Below are positions 46,326-54,411 of a stretch of 64,000 bases of DNA, in pieces. The stretch comes from JAVKEN01 sp040221415 (GTDB lineage: Bacteria > Pseudomonadota > Alphaproteobacteria > Rickettsiales > JABSSG01): NCBI GenBank assembly GCA_040221415.1, contig JAVKEN010000012.1, positions 1 to 64,000 on the forward strand. The letters run 5' to 3'. The position numbers were made by a program, and so were the translations under genes. The notes under the pieces were generated by a model. The model was not told the DNA's origin. It searched no databases and saw only the letters and a list, made by a program, of their open reading frames with translations. The first letter of the stretch is position 1. Each line of letters opens with the position of its first letter.

Positions 46326-46354
46326 AATGTATATATAATGACTATTGTAGTCAA
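46326..46354 (-). promoter_or_regulatory. Candidate promoter of the tra operon
   Basis: On the minus strand, TTGACT (-35, 46354-46349) and TACATT (-10, 46331-46326) are spaced 17 bases apart. Transcription would start near 46319 and give a leader of about 157 bases containing the alternative hairpins before the first ORF at 46162. Confidence 0.45.
46340..46352. promoter_or_regulatory. Operator-like palindrome between divergent promoters
   Basis: GACTATTGTAGTC is a 5-bp inverted repeat with a 3-base centre. It overlaps the -35 boxes of both the candidate tra promoter and the regulator promoter, so the XRE protein encoded at 46391 could control both. Confidence 0.4.
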
Positions 46355-46372
46355 GTATTTTTTTCTTATAAT
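46345..46372 (+). promoter_or_regulatory. Candidate promoter of the XRE regulator gene
   Basis: TTGTAG (46345-46350) and a consensus TATAAT (46367-46372) are separated by 16 bases. The ATG is only 18 bases past the -10 box, so the mRNA would have a very short leader or none. Confidence 0.45.
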
Positions 46373-46390
46373 ACATATTATTTTTATTGA

Positions 46391-46831
46391 ATGAAATTAA
46401 AAGACTATCTAACAAAATTATTTGCAGATAAAGAAAGCGGGCTGAGGCAAAGTCACGTTTCTAAAAAAGCAGGTATTTCACCCTCTATGATGCATAAAAT
46501 CTTATCAGGTGATATTAAGAATCCAAGCATGGAAACTTTGGTCCGTATTGCAGATGTTCTTGAAACCAGCCTAGATGAGCTTGTTGGAAGAAAAAGAGAG
46601 TATTTACAAAATAAACAATCCACTGACCTCTCTCTGAATGAAGACTTACTTGAAGATATCGCTTCTACCTTAAAGACTTTTATAAAGAAAAATGATTTAA
46701 AAAAAATCATGTTTGATGAAGCTATTGAAATTATTTATGAAGTCTATGAGTATTGTATGGAAAAGAATAATGGTACTCTTAATAAGGATTTCACAGAGTG
46801 GTTCTTAGAGAAGTCTCTTAAGAACGCTTGA
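46391..46831 (+). CDS. XRE-family HTH transcriptional regulator
   Basis: A 146-residue protein. The helix-turn-helix domain spans about residues 15-65 (RQSHVSKKAGISPSMMHKILSGDIKNPSMETLVRIADVLETSLDELVG). The C-terminal part is helical and may mediate dimerisation. It is divergent from the tra operon and so a likely repressor or activator of transfer genes. It is a paralogue of the frameshifted gene at 46818-47248, which ends tail-to-tail with a 14-base overlap. Confidence 0.85.
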   Translation: MKLKDYLTKLFADKESGLRQSHVSKKAGISPSMMHKILSGDIKNPSMETLVRIADVLETSLDELVGRKREYLQNKQSTDLSLNEDLLEDIASTLKTFIKKNDLKKIMFDEAIEIIYEVYEYCMEKNNGTLNKDFTEWFLEKSLKNA

Positions 46832-47248
46832 TTCTTAGAGAAACCCACCATTCAGCAAAATCTTCATCAAAATTGTCTTTTTTGCTGCAATATACGTAAA
46901 TTTCATTAAGGGCAGTGTTGAATTCTTTAAGGGACACATCAAAAGATGATTTGTTAATGAATTTAATAAGATAATTCATTACATCTTCCATAACCTTAAG
47001 TTTCACATTAGAAGGAAGTTTAAAGTAGTTTTCGTTTTGAGTTGTTGATCTACCTGCTAATTCATCGAGAGAACAACCAATTTCATCGCATATTTTGGTC
47101 GCTGTAGATAATTTGATATCTTTCAGTCTACAAGACAAGAAACCGTAAATTGCTTCAGCAAGAACACCTGTTTTTTTTCAAGCATTCGAATGCTAATATG
47201 ATTAACTTCGCAATATTTCTTAATAAACTCTCTTGCAGCTTCAGACAT
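46818..47248 (-). pseudogene. XRE-family regulator with a frameshift in an 8-T/8-A run
   Basis: The visible 106-residue frame (from 47138) is only the C-terminal part of an HTH protein. An ATG at 47248-47246 starts MSEAAREFIKKYCEVNHISI, and after the homopolymer at 47171-47178 the other frame continues GVLAEAIYGFLSCRLKDIKLSTATKICDEIGCSLDELAG. Joining the two with a one-base shift restores a complete XRE protein of about 143 residues like the gene at 46391. It could be a pseudogene, be rescued by slippage on the A run, or be a sequencing error. It follows the 47254-47934 gene by five bases. Confidence 0.7.
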
Positions 47249-47253
47249 AGTTG

Positions 47254-47934
47254 TTAGCAATTTTTATTTTTCTTGTTTTGTAAATAAACAACTCTATCTT
47301 GATTTTCTGCTTTTCTATTCTCCTTATATAGCGTGTACCTTAATCTCAAACAATTTGGTAAACCTTTTGTTGATTTAACTTCACACTTTATATTGTGCAG
47401 TCTGAAAGATTGTTTTAATTCTTTCCAACTAAGAACTAAGTCGCTTTGATTGCTCTTTGCTAGTATAGTTCTGTCATTATAACCAACTAAAGATAGTAAA
47501 TAACCTTTCTCCTTAACACAAAGTTCTAAACGCTCTCCCTTCTTCTTGAAAAACAATTCAATCTTATTGTTACGTCTTGAATGCTTAACTAATAAGTTTA
47601 TTAGGCTATATATTTGCTGAAAAATTACTGAATAACCTGAATTTAAAACATATGAGTTTTTAAAGGAAAGAAAGGTTGTTGTGATCGTGATATTCTTTCT
47701 GTAAATATCCAAAGCTAGTACACTCAACACTTTGTCTATCACTTCATCCAGTTTAACTGGACTATCTGAAGAATCTAAAACAATTTTGTTAAATCTCTGC
47801 TGAGTCTTTGATATTATTGAGAAAATAACTTCTTCCTTACATTTACTAAACAAATCATAAAATAACTTTTTACTTTCTGTTTTATCAAAATATTTAGTTT
47901 GATAGGCACTATTAATTACTTGCAACTTGGACAT
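47254..47934 (-). CDS. Degenerate histidine-kinase-like protein
   Basis: A 226-residue protein. The order of elements resembles a HisKA/HATPase region without its usual motifs: VKLDEVIDKVLSVLALDIYRKNITITTTF, then VIFQQIYSLINLLVKHSRRNNKIELFFKKK (in place of the N-box NLLxNAxK), then strands LELCVKEKG. The key Asn and the G-boxes are not recognisable, so ATP binding is doubtful. Such remnants occur in Rickettsiales mobile elements. RBS GGAG lies five bases before the ATG. It is upstream of, and almost adjacent to, the frameshifted regulator. Confidence 0.35.
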   Translation of the reverse strand: MSKLQVINSAYQTKYFDKTESKKLFYDLFSKCKEEVIFSIISKTQQRFNKIVLDSSDSPVKLDEVIDKVLSVLALDIYRKNITITTTFLSFKNSYVLNSGYSVIFQQIYSLINLLVKHSRRNNKIELFFKKKGERLELCVKEKGYLLSLVGYNDRTILAKSNQSDLVLSWKELKQSFRLHNIKCEVKSTKGLPNCLRLRYTLYKENRKAENQDRVVYLQNKKNKNC

Positions 47935-48098
47935 TTGCTCTCCTCATTTTTATATTTACGGGAGGTAATATACACACAAAAGGTTAACGAATAGTTAACG
48001 GAATTAAATAATTGTCATTTTTTAAAATTAATTTGAGTTTGTCAGTTCAAATACAGGTTGTGACTCATTTCTCATTCAACAAATTTATGACGTAAACC

Positions 48099-48185
48099 TT
48101 ACGTATTATTTAATTGTAACCCTTTTAATCCTGAATCTTTCACGGCCTTACGTAGTTTTTCAGATCCAATAATTAAAAAGAAAAT
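48099..48185 (-). pseudogene. Short gene remnant with C-terminal tail similarity
   Basis: An open frame without start encodes IFFLIIGSEKLRKAVKDSGLKGLQLNNT and a stop. It looks like the end of a longer protein; the pattern (I-SEKLK-A-E-SGL-G) resembles the tail of DUF1629/Imm11-type immunity proteins. It overlaps the 3' end of the exonuclease gene. The rest of 47935-48172 shows no gene. Confidence 0.25.
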
Positions 48186-49048
48186 CTATTAAAAGCAGTT
48201 ATTTTCTCTATCTTTATGTTTTTCTGGAAATTATATATCTCCTCTTGAAGAAACTTTATTTCCTCTTCACTCTTGGTAGGATCAGCATCTAAAAACCAAC
48301 TTCTTTTAGCACCATCAAATTTATATCCCCTCTTCTTCAATATGTCTTTTGCTTCAAAAGGACTTCCCTCAGCCCATAGCCTATGAGTTTCTTTCCTGGC
48401 GTTTTTCAGTAATTGTTTAAGCACTAATTCTTTTGTTTTGGGTAAAGTTTGAGCCAATATGTTAATTCCAACCAAACAATCTACTTCTGCCCTATGAGCT
48501 TCATAAAAGAAATTAAACTTGTAAGCGAGATAGTCTAGTTTAGCACTCCCTATTTCTTCTTTCTTCCAATCCACTTCAGTTAATGAACAAGCCCAAGGCT
48601 TATTCTTAAATATAGAAAATCTCTTCTCTACTACTTTTCTATCAAAACTAGCATTGTGAGCTATTATTAAATTAGCTGTGTTTACTATTCTGTCTACTTC
48701 CTGATCTTTGATTTTTTGACCTTTGACCATTTCGTTTGTAATGCCAGTCAAAGAAACTATCTCTTCAGTCAGATCTTCTTCTGGATCTTCAAAGGCGCAA
48801 TAGCTATCTAACACTTTAAAGACCCTACCATCTGAAGAATACTCAAATGGAACGAGTGCTATTTCTATAATCTTATTAGTTTCTATGTCCAAGCCCGTGG
48901 TTTCTACATCCAAGAACACACCTATGTATTTTTTATCAGGTGCGTTAGAAGCATTATATTCTTTAACGCCCTCAAATTTCTTAATAACTTTATATTTTCC
49001 ACTTTTCATTAATTCGTTGATCAAATTGCTGTGACCACGAACGATCAT
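48173..49048 (-). CDS. DnaQ-like 3'-5' exonuclease (DEDDh)
   Basis: A 291-residue protein. Exo I is FLDVETTGLD, Exo II is LIIAHNASFDRKV, Exo III is YEAHRAEVDCLVG (His and Asp of DEDDh). About 90 extra C-terminal residues include GYKFDGAKRSWFLDAD, often found after such domains in alphaproteobacterial proteins. It degrades DNA or RNA from the 3' end and might proofread or process plasmid replication. It starts directly after the replication-initiator stop (TAAATG), so the two are one operon. Confidence 0.82.
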   Translation of the reverse strand: MIVRGHSNLINELMKSGKYKVIKKFEGVKEYNASNAPDKKYIGVFLDVETTGLDIETNKIIEIALVPFEYSSDGRVFKVLDSYCAFEDPEEDLTEEIVSLTGITNEMVKGQKIKDQEVDRIVNTANLIIAHNASFDRKVVEKRFSIFKNKPWACSLTEVDWKKEEIGSAKLDYLAYKFNFFYEAHRAEVDCLVGINILAQTLPKTKELVLKQLLKNARKETHRLWAEGSPFEAKDILKKRGYKFDGAKRSWFLDADPTKSEEEIKFLQEEIYNFQKNIKIEKITAFNRFSF

Positions 49049-50185
49049 TTAACTTTCTTGACTAGCTAGGTTATAGCGTATTTTAAATCCTGAAACATCC
49101 AAATTTTCTAACGCCTTTTGTATTTGGTTATTGTAGTTTGTTTGTATCCAATTTTTTACAAACTTACTATCACATGTTACAGAAAAGATATTATTTGTGT
49201 AATCAATATATGGTTTTGTTCTAGTTAGCCACGAAACAAAAGTTCCCTTGCCTAACAACTCACTAAGCAACAAATAAACTTCTTTTTCCTTTCCGTTTAA
49301 TGAATTCAGAAATAACTCAGAGTTGTCATTTATAGATTTTGCAACGTTATCTGCATTCTCAACAGTTTCTTCTTTTCTAGCAGAATAAGCACCTTCTAAA
49401 ACTTTTTTAATGTTTTCTTCCCTAGTTAACCAATCAAAATGAACTTTAAAACTAGTTACCTTACCCATTAAAAACCCACTATTTGCTATTAGTTCCAAAA
49501 ATTCTTTCCATTTTTGTCTATCACAATTGAAATTATTTTTTAGAATCTGAGTAAAGGTTTCCCTTCTTTTTTTATCAAGATGAACAGGTTTGTATGTATT
49601 ATTAGGATTTATGATGTCTTCATAATCTTGTAAAAAATCACTCAAATTATTTTCTGAGTTAGTATGTGTAGTATTCTCTGTAGTATTCTCTGTATCCCTA
49701 TTATATGTTCTGTTCACTTTGAACACTTGTGAATGATCAATATGCATATTTGAACTGCTCACTCTGGACAAGTCGATTTGTTCAATTTGAGTAACCGATT
49801 TGTTCATTTTGGACTTCTCGATGTGTTCATTATGAACAGGTGAGTCTGACAATAAATCTAGCTGCTCTAGTGCATCATAATTGATAGAATACCACTTTGT
49901 TTGGTCAAAGCCTTTTATTACTCTATTAGTAGATAGCAAAAGATTATTTTCTTCTAAATTCTTTATAGTTCTTCTTAAAGTGCTTTTTGACCAAAAAGGA
50001 AATTGGGAAAGCCATTTATCTAAAGTGTTGTATACCCAGAATTTGCCATTAATGTAATTTTTATTGATTCTTGGGTCGATCCAATAATGGACCTGTTGTA
50101 ATAATATAGCTTCATTCAACCCTATTTTAACTGCAAGGGTTGGCAAAACCATCAACGGGTTTTCATTGATTAACAATTTAGACAT
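49049..50185 (-). CDS. Plasmid replication initiator with DnaA-domain-I-like C-terminus
   Basis: A 378-residue protein. Residues about 1-115 form a winged-helix region (LNEAILLQQVHYWIDPRIN ... KSTLRRTIKNLEENNLLLSTN). The last about 90 residues (VYLLLSELLGKGTFVSWLTRTKPYIDYTNNIFSVTCDSKFVKNWIQTNYNNQIQKAL) resemble the DnaA N-terminal domain, which recruits helicase. DnaA-like replication proteins of this kind are characteristic of Rickettsia plasmids. It is divergent from parA, with a possible antisense RNA in its leader. Confidence 0.72.
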   Translation of the reverse strand: MSKLLINENPLMVLPTLAVKIGLNEAILLQQVHYWIDPRINKNYINGKFWVYNTLDKWLSQFPFWSKSTLRRTIKNLEENNLLLSTNRVIKGFDQTKWYSINYDALEQLDLLSDSPVHNEHIEKSKMNKSVTQIEQIDLSRVSSSNMHIDHSQVFKVNRTYNRDTENTTENTTHTNSENNLSDFLQDYEDIINPNNTYKPVHLDKKRRETFTQILKNNFNCDRQKWKEFLELIANSGFLMGKVTSFKVHFDWLTREENIKKVLEGAYSARKEETVENADNVAKSINDNSELFLNSLNGKEKEVYLLLSELLGKGTFVSWLTRTKPYIDYTNNIFSVTCDSKFVKNWIQTNYNNQIQKALENLDVSGFKIRYNLASQES

Positions 50186-50234
50186 TACTAATTTTTTACA
50201 TAATTCAAAACTAGGCGCAAAAACACTAAAATTA

Positions 50235-50264
50235 TTGACAATGCATCTGAATATGTATTAGTAT
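50235..50264 (+). promoter_or_regulatory. Promoter of candidate antisense RNA
   Basis: A perfect TTGACA (50235-50240), an 18-base spacer and TAGTAT (50259-50264) on the strand opposite the replication gene. The nearest plus-strand gene, parA, is beyond a terminator, so the product would be a short RNA. Confidence 0.5.
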
Positions 50265-50270
50265 ATAACC

Positions 50271-50321
50271 AATTGCGAAACATAAACAGGTGCGTAAACT
50301 TTAGGGTTTGCGCCCTTTTTT
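50271..50321 (+). ncRNA. Candidate antisense RNA in the rep leader, ending in an intrinsic terminator
   Basis: A transcript from the promoter at 50235 would run about 50 bases and end at a hairpin (GGTGCGTAAAC, 50289-50299, with GTTTGCGCC, 50305-50313) followed by seven T. It would be complementary to the 5' leader of the replication-initiator mRNA. Antisense RNAs in such positions set plasmid copy number. A possible rep promoter on the minus strand (TTGCAA, 16 bases, TATAGA at about 50344-50363) would place this region in the leader. This is inference from sequence only. Confidence 0.45.
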
Positions 50322-50393
50322 TATTTATAAACATAATTCTATAACAAAAGAAACACCCTTTGCAACAAAAAAGTTGTCTTTTTCTGTTTTTTT

Positions 50394-50403
50394 GTTGCGC
50401 AAC
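50394..50403. repeat. GTTGCGCAAC palindrome between rep and parA
   Basis: A perfect 10-bp palindrome in the divergent rep-parA intergenic region, next to poly-T and CAAC/GTTG repeats. It may be a binding site for the replication initiator or ParA. No clear iteron array or DnaA-box cluster is seen in the 288-base gap. Confidence 0.35.
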
Positions 50404-50473
50404 CAAATAATGTGTGATTAATATATAATTAAGTTAAAACAAAATATAACAAATTTATCTATTAAGAAGGGTT

Positions 50474-51463
50474 ATGCGAAATTTAGATGCGAGGTTTAAT
50501 TTTAATATGTCACAAATGGCATATTTATTAGATATGGATAAATCTAGGGTCTCTAGGTTCATAAGTGAAAACAAGATTGAGGCAGCTGAAATCTATAGTA
50601 ATAGGAGGAAAAAGTTTAGTATTGATACTATGAGAGCCATAGGCGCCCATAAATTTGAATCATTTAAGCCTATAAAAGAAAAAATCAATGTATTTTATAA
50701 TTTTAAAGGTGGCACTGGCAAAACAAGTATTTGTAATCAAGTCTCTTTTCATCTTTGTTTGCTTGGATTTAATGTTTTAGTAATAGATACTGATGCACAG
50801 GCTCATCTTACGAAAAGCGTCGGATTTGATGAATATAATGATTTTGATACGCTGTATGATGTTTTGGTTAACAACGTTGATTTAAAATCGACTATTCATA
50901 AAGTTTATCCAGGATTTGATTTTATTCCCTCTAATTTATCAATGACTAAAATAGATCCTCAATTATCAACTCGCAACAATAGGGAAAAAATTCTCCGTAA
51001 GCAGCTTGAGCAAGTGAGGGATGAGTATGATTACATTATAATAGACACAAATCCCACAATCAGTGTTTTAAATTTTAATGCAGCTTTTGCAGCAGAAAGA
51101 CTCAATATAGTTTGTGAAACTCAGCCTTATAGTTTACAGGGGTTAGACATGCTAATCACAGAGCTAACCAAATTCTCTAAAGACATGGAGTATAAAGATA
51201 TAAACTATGGAATTATACCCAATAAATACGAGTCTAAAGTAGTAACTTCTCAGGAGGCTCTAGGTAAAATAAGAGCTGACTATAAAGAAAAGTCTATGGA
51301 ATCTGTTATTCGTAGAAGTGAGGAAATGAATATATCAGCAAAAGAAGCTGTGCCAGTGCAAGTTTCTGCTAAAATCCCCTCCCCTGCTGTAGAAGACATA
51401 AAAGACCTGACTTTCGAATTAATTGAAAAAACATCAGGCAAGCAAATTGAAGGTATTAAATGA
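50474..51463 (+). CDS. parA: ParA-family partition ATPase
   Basis: A 329-residue protein with an N-terminal DNA-binding region (MAYLLDMDKSRVSRFISENKI) and the deviant Walker A FKGGTGKTS (about 78-85), VIDTDAQAHLTKS, and YIIIDTNPTISVLNFNAAFAAE. It is a type Ia ParA, which positions plasmid copies over the nucleoid and can repress its own promoter. AAGAAGGG precedes the ATG. The end overlaps parB by four bases. Confidence 0.93.
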   Translation: MRNLDARFNFNMSQMAYLLDMDKSRVSRFISENKIEAAEIYSNRRKKFSIDTMRAIGAHKFESFKPIKEKINVFYNFKGGTGKTSICNQVSFHLCLLGFNVLVIDTDAQAHLTKSVGFDEYNDFDTLYDVLVNNVDLKSTIHKVYPGFDFIPSNLSMTKIDPQLSTRNNREKILRKQLEQVRDEYDYIIIDTNPTISVLNFNAAFAAERLNIVCETQPYSLQGLDMLITELTKFSKDMEYKDINYGIIPNKYESKVVTSQEALGKIRADYKEKSMESVIRRSEEMNISAKEAVPVQVSAKIPSPAVEDIKDLTFELIEKTSGKQIEGIK

Positions 51464-52296
51464 AAATTGACCAAGCTAAAATAAGATATCCCGAGAAGAA
51501 AAAAGAGATGTCTCAAATTAAAACCACTAGAGCTAGTATATTTACAGAGAATTATCGAGAAGAAATACTCAATATTCCAATTCAGAAGTTATTTCCTTAC
51601 TCTAAACAAGCTAGACAGAGTTTTGATGAAGAATCATTACAAAACCTAGCGCAAACAATCAAAAGCCATGGAATACGTCAGCCACTAACAGTTGTTGATA
51701 TTGAAGGTAATGGTGAAAAATATGAAGTTGTCAGCGGAGAAAGAAGGCTGAGAGCTGCCAAATTAGCAGGATTAGATAGAGTTCCTTGTAGAGTGCTTAA
51801 AAGCCCCAAGGATGCAGTGGAAATAGCTATTATTGAGAATTTGCAAAGAGAAGACTTGCACCCTATTGAAGTTGCGAGATCCTTGCAGTCCCTTCTAGAT
51901 GAAGGAATTTGCCGCGACCAAAAAGAGATATCTGAAAAAGTTGGGATGCCAAAATCTACAGTCTCAGAATTACTATCTTTCTTAAAAATATCCCCGAAAT
52001 TTTACAAAGATATCATAAATAATAAAATTCAAGCAAGGGAAAGCTTGCGCTCTATAAGAGACGCCTCTTCAGATGAAGAGAGGATGAAGTTGTTGCAGAG
52101 TAACACGCCCTCCCCTCCTCCTCTTAAAAAAGTTGAATCAGCAAACAAATCTTCTACTTCTGTTGTTAAAACTAGAAAGGTTCTATCTGTCACTTTAGAG
52201 AATGGAAATTTGAAATTTGATGTAAAAGTAAGCAAGCTTACCGAAGATCAAAAAAAACAAATTTTGAACAGAATTGAAAAAGTTTTGTTTAGATAA
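51460..52296 (+). CDS. parB: ParB-family centromere-binding protein
   Basis: A 278-residue protein with the ParB N-terminal motifs (PYSKQARQSFDEESLQNLAQTIKSHGIRQPLTV, GERRLRAAKLAGLDRVPC, IIENLQREDLHPIEVA) for CTP-dependent sliding, a central helix-turn-helix (QKEISEKVGMPKSTVSELLSFL) and a basic C-terminal part. It probably loads at the palindromes found immediately downstream. It is coupled to parA by an ATGA overlap. Confidence 0.93.
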   Translation: MKIDQAKIRYPEKKKEMSQIKTTRASIFTENYREEILNIPIQKLFPYSKQARQSFDEESLQNLAQTIKSHGIRQPLTVVDIEGNGEKYEVVSGERRLRAAKLAGLDRVPCRVLKSPKDAVEIAIIENLQREDLHPIEVARSLQSLLDEGICRDQKEISEKVGMPKSTVSELLSFLKISPKFYKDIINNKIQARESLRSIRDASSDEERMKLLQSNTPSPPPLKKVESANKSSTSVVKTRKVLSVTLENGNLKFDVKVSKLTEDQKKQILNRIEKVLFR

Positions 52297-52333
52297 AAAG
52301 CTGCAAAAACTGTGTAATCGTTGTTTATCAACG

Positions 52334-52349
52334 GTCCGCCGCGGCGAAC
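52334..52349. promoter_or_regulatory. Candidate parS site 1
   Basis: GTCCGCCGCGGCGAAC, one mismatch from the perfect 16-bp palindrome at site 3. It lies 37 bases after parB. Confidence 0.6.
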
Positions 52350-52709
52350 CACTATATCATGAGCTATAAAACAAGCTCCTATATATTAAAAAAGATAGCG
52401 TGTTACAGGGTTTTATTGCAGGCGGTAGCGGCGTCTACCAAGTGTATCGTTATATCAAACTCAATATAGTTTTCTTAAGTGAGTAGATAATATTTGGGCA
52501 AATGAGCTGCTATATAGGTAGCTATGCATCTTCTTTTGAATTTAAATCGGCTCCCACACCTCTATATTTATTAAAAAACCTACTGTCCTTTTATCTAGTT
52601 TTTATGATGAGAAGTTTCTAGTCTTATATCTAAATACAATTATTCATACAGACCATGATAAATAATCCAAAATACAAAGCTTACCCTCTGTGATTCAGAT
52701 AAACAAACG

Positions 52710-52725
52710 GTTCGCCGTGGCGAAC
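52710..52725. promoter_or_regulatory. Candidate parS site 2
   Basis: GTTCGCCGTGGCGAAC, palindromic except for the central pair. It lies 376 bases after site 1. Confidence 0.65.
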
Positions 52726-53091
52726 TGCTGCATCACAAACTATAAAATACGCTCCATGCATATTGAGAAAATAGTGTATCGTAGCATTTAATTGTATTTT
52801 TGGGAGCTTCTGATAAGTGTAAGATTGTATTAAAAAAATTTACTTTCTCATAAGTTAACAGAGGCTATTTAAAGAAAATCATTAGCTACTAATCTTTAGT
52901 TATGTTTTTTCTGTTGAATTGAACTCATTCCCCTACCCGCCTTTGTATTAAGTTTAGATATAAAAATAATTTGTTATCTAATATCTACATAATTAGTTTC
53001 TTGCTGTATCTCTCTATATATAATTCTTTATACAGCATGATAAAAGATCAGAAGTACAGAGCTCCCCCTCTGTAATCTAGCTAAACTAACG

Positions 53092-53107
53092 GTTCGCCGC
53101 GGCGAAC
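53092..53107. promoter_or_regulatory. Candidate parS site 3
   Basis: GTTCGCCGCGGCGAAC, a perfect 16-bp palindrome. It lies 382 bases after site 2 and 758 after site 1. Confidence 0.68.
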
Positions 53108-53467
53108 TGCTACATCATCAGCCATAAAACAAGCTTAAACATATTAAAAAAATAGCGTGTTGCAGGGTTCTATTGCAGGCATTAGCAGTGCTACTAAGTG
53201 GATAATTATATTAAAACGCAATTAGGCTTTCTCTTAAGCGAGCAGACGCTATTTAGGAAAATGAGTTAATATATTGGCAGCTATTCTTCTTCTCAATTTA
53301 TATCGCCCTACCCTCACCTCCGTATTTATTTAAAGTTCTACTGTCCTTTTATCTAGTTTTTATAATGAGAAGTTTCTAGTCTTATATCTAAATACAATTA
53401 TTCATACAGACCGTGATAAATAATCCAAAATACAAAGCTTACCCTCTGTGATTCAGTTAAACCAACG

Positions 53468-53483
53468 GTTCGCCGTGGCGAAC
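53468..53483. promoter_or_regulatory. Candidate parS site 4
   Basis: GTTCGCCGTGGCGAAC, identical to site 2 and 758 bases from it. The repeat homology ends just after it. Confidence 0.65.
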
Positions 53484-53602
53484 TGAAGAATTTAGCTATA
53501 TATACACTTAGACGAGTATACACCAAGAAGTGTGATTCTTATTGTAAGAATAAGGTTTGAAAAGTGTAAGAGAATAGCAGATTGATATTAAGAGAGAAGT
53601 AT

Positions 53603-54400
53603 ATGATAATAAATATAGATACTAATAATAAAAGGTGCATAGTGGCTGAGGACGAGCAAAGTTTATCAAAGGGATATTTAAGCAAAAGAGGGCGCAATAG
53701 ATTTACTCAGAGAGAAGGGCGTATAGGTGACTTATCATCAGCTAGTTTTACTGAAGACTCAGATCAAGGTGCGTCTGAAGAAAAAAGAGAAAGAATTCAG
53801 GGTGAATTACGTGATTTGATGAGAGAATTAGCCCTAGCAATAGCAACTGGTAACTTTGATAAGGTTCGAAGACTAAAAAGTTTTATTGAGGGGATCTTCA
53901 ATGAAGCTCATGAGCTTGGAATATCCATCAAAGACATACAGGATGTTATTAGAGAAATTGAAAGCGTTGAAGCTAAACAAATAGCTGAGCAGTCTCTAGA
54001 GTCAGCAATAGAAAATGATTTAGCTTGGTTTAAATCTATTGAAGAGACAGCATATAGCTTGTCAAAAGACATTGATTCTTTCATAACTCCTGCAGTTACA
54101 GAGCAACTTAATGAGTATACAGAAAGATTAGATAGGGGAGGGGACTTAACTGAAGATGAGGCTAGAGAATTTGTAGATACCCATTTATCGCCACCAAGAT
54201 TTGATGAACATGTACGTTTAATTCAAGAGAACAGTAGATTAATTGATGAACATATCGAGCGAAGGAACACGCTTATTAAAGTACATGGCGAATCTCATGA
54301 GGCCGTCAAAAGTTTTGATGAAAAGACTAAAGAATCTGTAAAACAACTAGCTGCTAATAATAAAAAGGTAAAAACACATATGAAGCTGTTAGAGATGTAA
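53603..54400 (+). CDS. Coiled-coil protein, N-terminal part of a probably frameshifted gene
   Basis: About 265 residues, charged and mostly helical (coiled-coil-like from about 60), not recognised. The longest frame starts at a TTG (53582), but ATG at 53603, after an AGAGAG purine stretch, is more likely. The frame ends in TAA at 54398-54400. The +1 frame over the last 30 bases reads TYEAVRDVSKRSVKVKKELERRE and continues into the next ORF, so one base was probably lost near the A runs at 54362-54374. Confidence 0.5.
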   Translation: MIINIDTNNKRCIVAEDEQSLSKGYLSKRGRNRFTQREGRIGDLSSASFTEDSDQGASEEKRERIQGELRDLMRELALAIATGNFDKVRRLKSFIEGIFNEAHELGISIKDIQDVIREIESVEAKQIAEQSLESAIENDLAWFKSIEETAYSLSKDIDSFITPAVTEQLNEYTERLDRGGDLTEDEAREFVDTHLSPPRFDEHVRLIQENSRLIDEHIERRNTLIKVHGESHEAVKSFDEKTKESVKQLAANNKKVKTHMKLLEM

Positions 54401-54411
54401 GTAAAAGAAGT

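Larger units (their letters stand above)
52334..53485. repeat. Centromere-like array: duplicated 758-bp block made of two diverged ~380-bp units
   Basis: The 1.3-kb gap after parB has no gene. It contains four 16-bp GC-rich palindromes at 52334, 52710, 53092 and 53468. Sites 1 and 3 share a CGCGG centre, sites 2 and 4 a CGTGG centre. The distance from 1 to 3 and from 2 to 4 is exactly 758 bases, with similar flanking sequence (for example TGTCCTTTTATCTAG and AATACAAAGCTTACCCTCTG occur in both halves). So a 758-bp dimer was duplicated, itself derived from a shorter unit of about 380 bp. Position and regularity point to the plasmid centromere. Confidence 0.75.

Noticed and set aside
50188..50406. 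72-residue minus-strand ORF upstream of rep
   Set aside because: It has no family resemblance and an odd Cys/Phe-rich composition, and it overlaps the rep leader, terminator hairpin and palindrome. Better explained as regulatory DNA.
52297..53580. CRISPR array, suggested by regularly spaced palindromes
   Set aside because: Only four sites about 380 bases apart, and the intervening sequences are themselves repeated rather than unique spacers; no cas genes.
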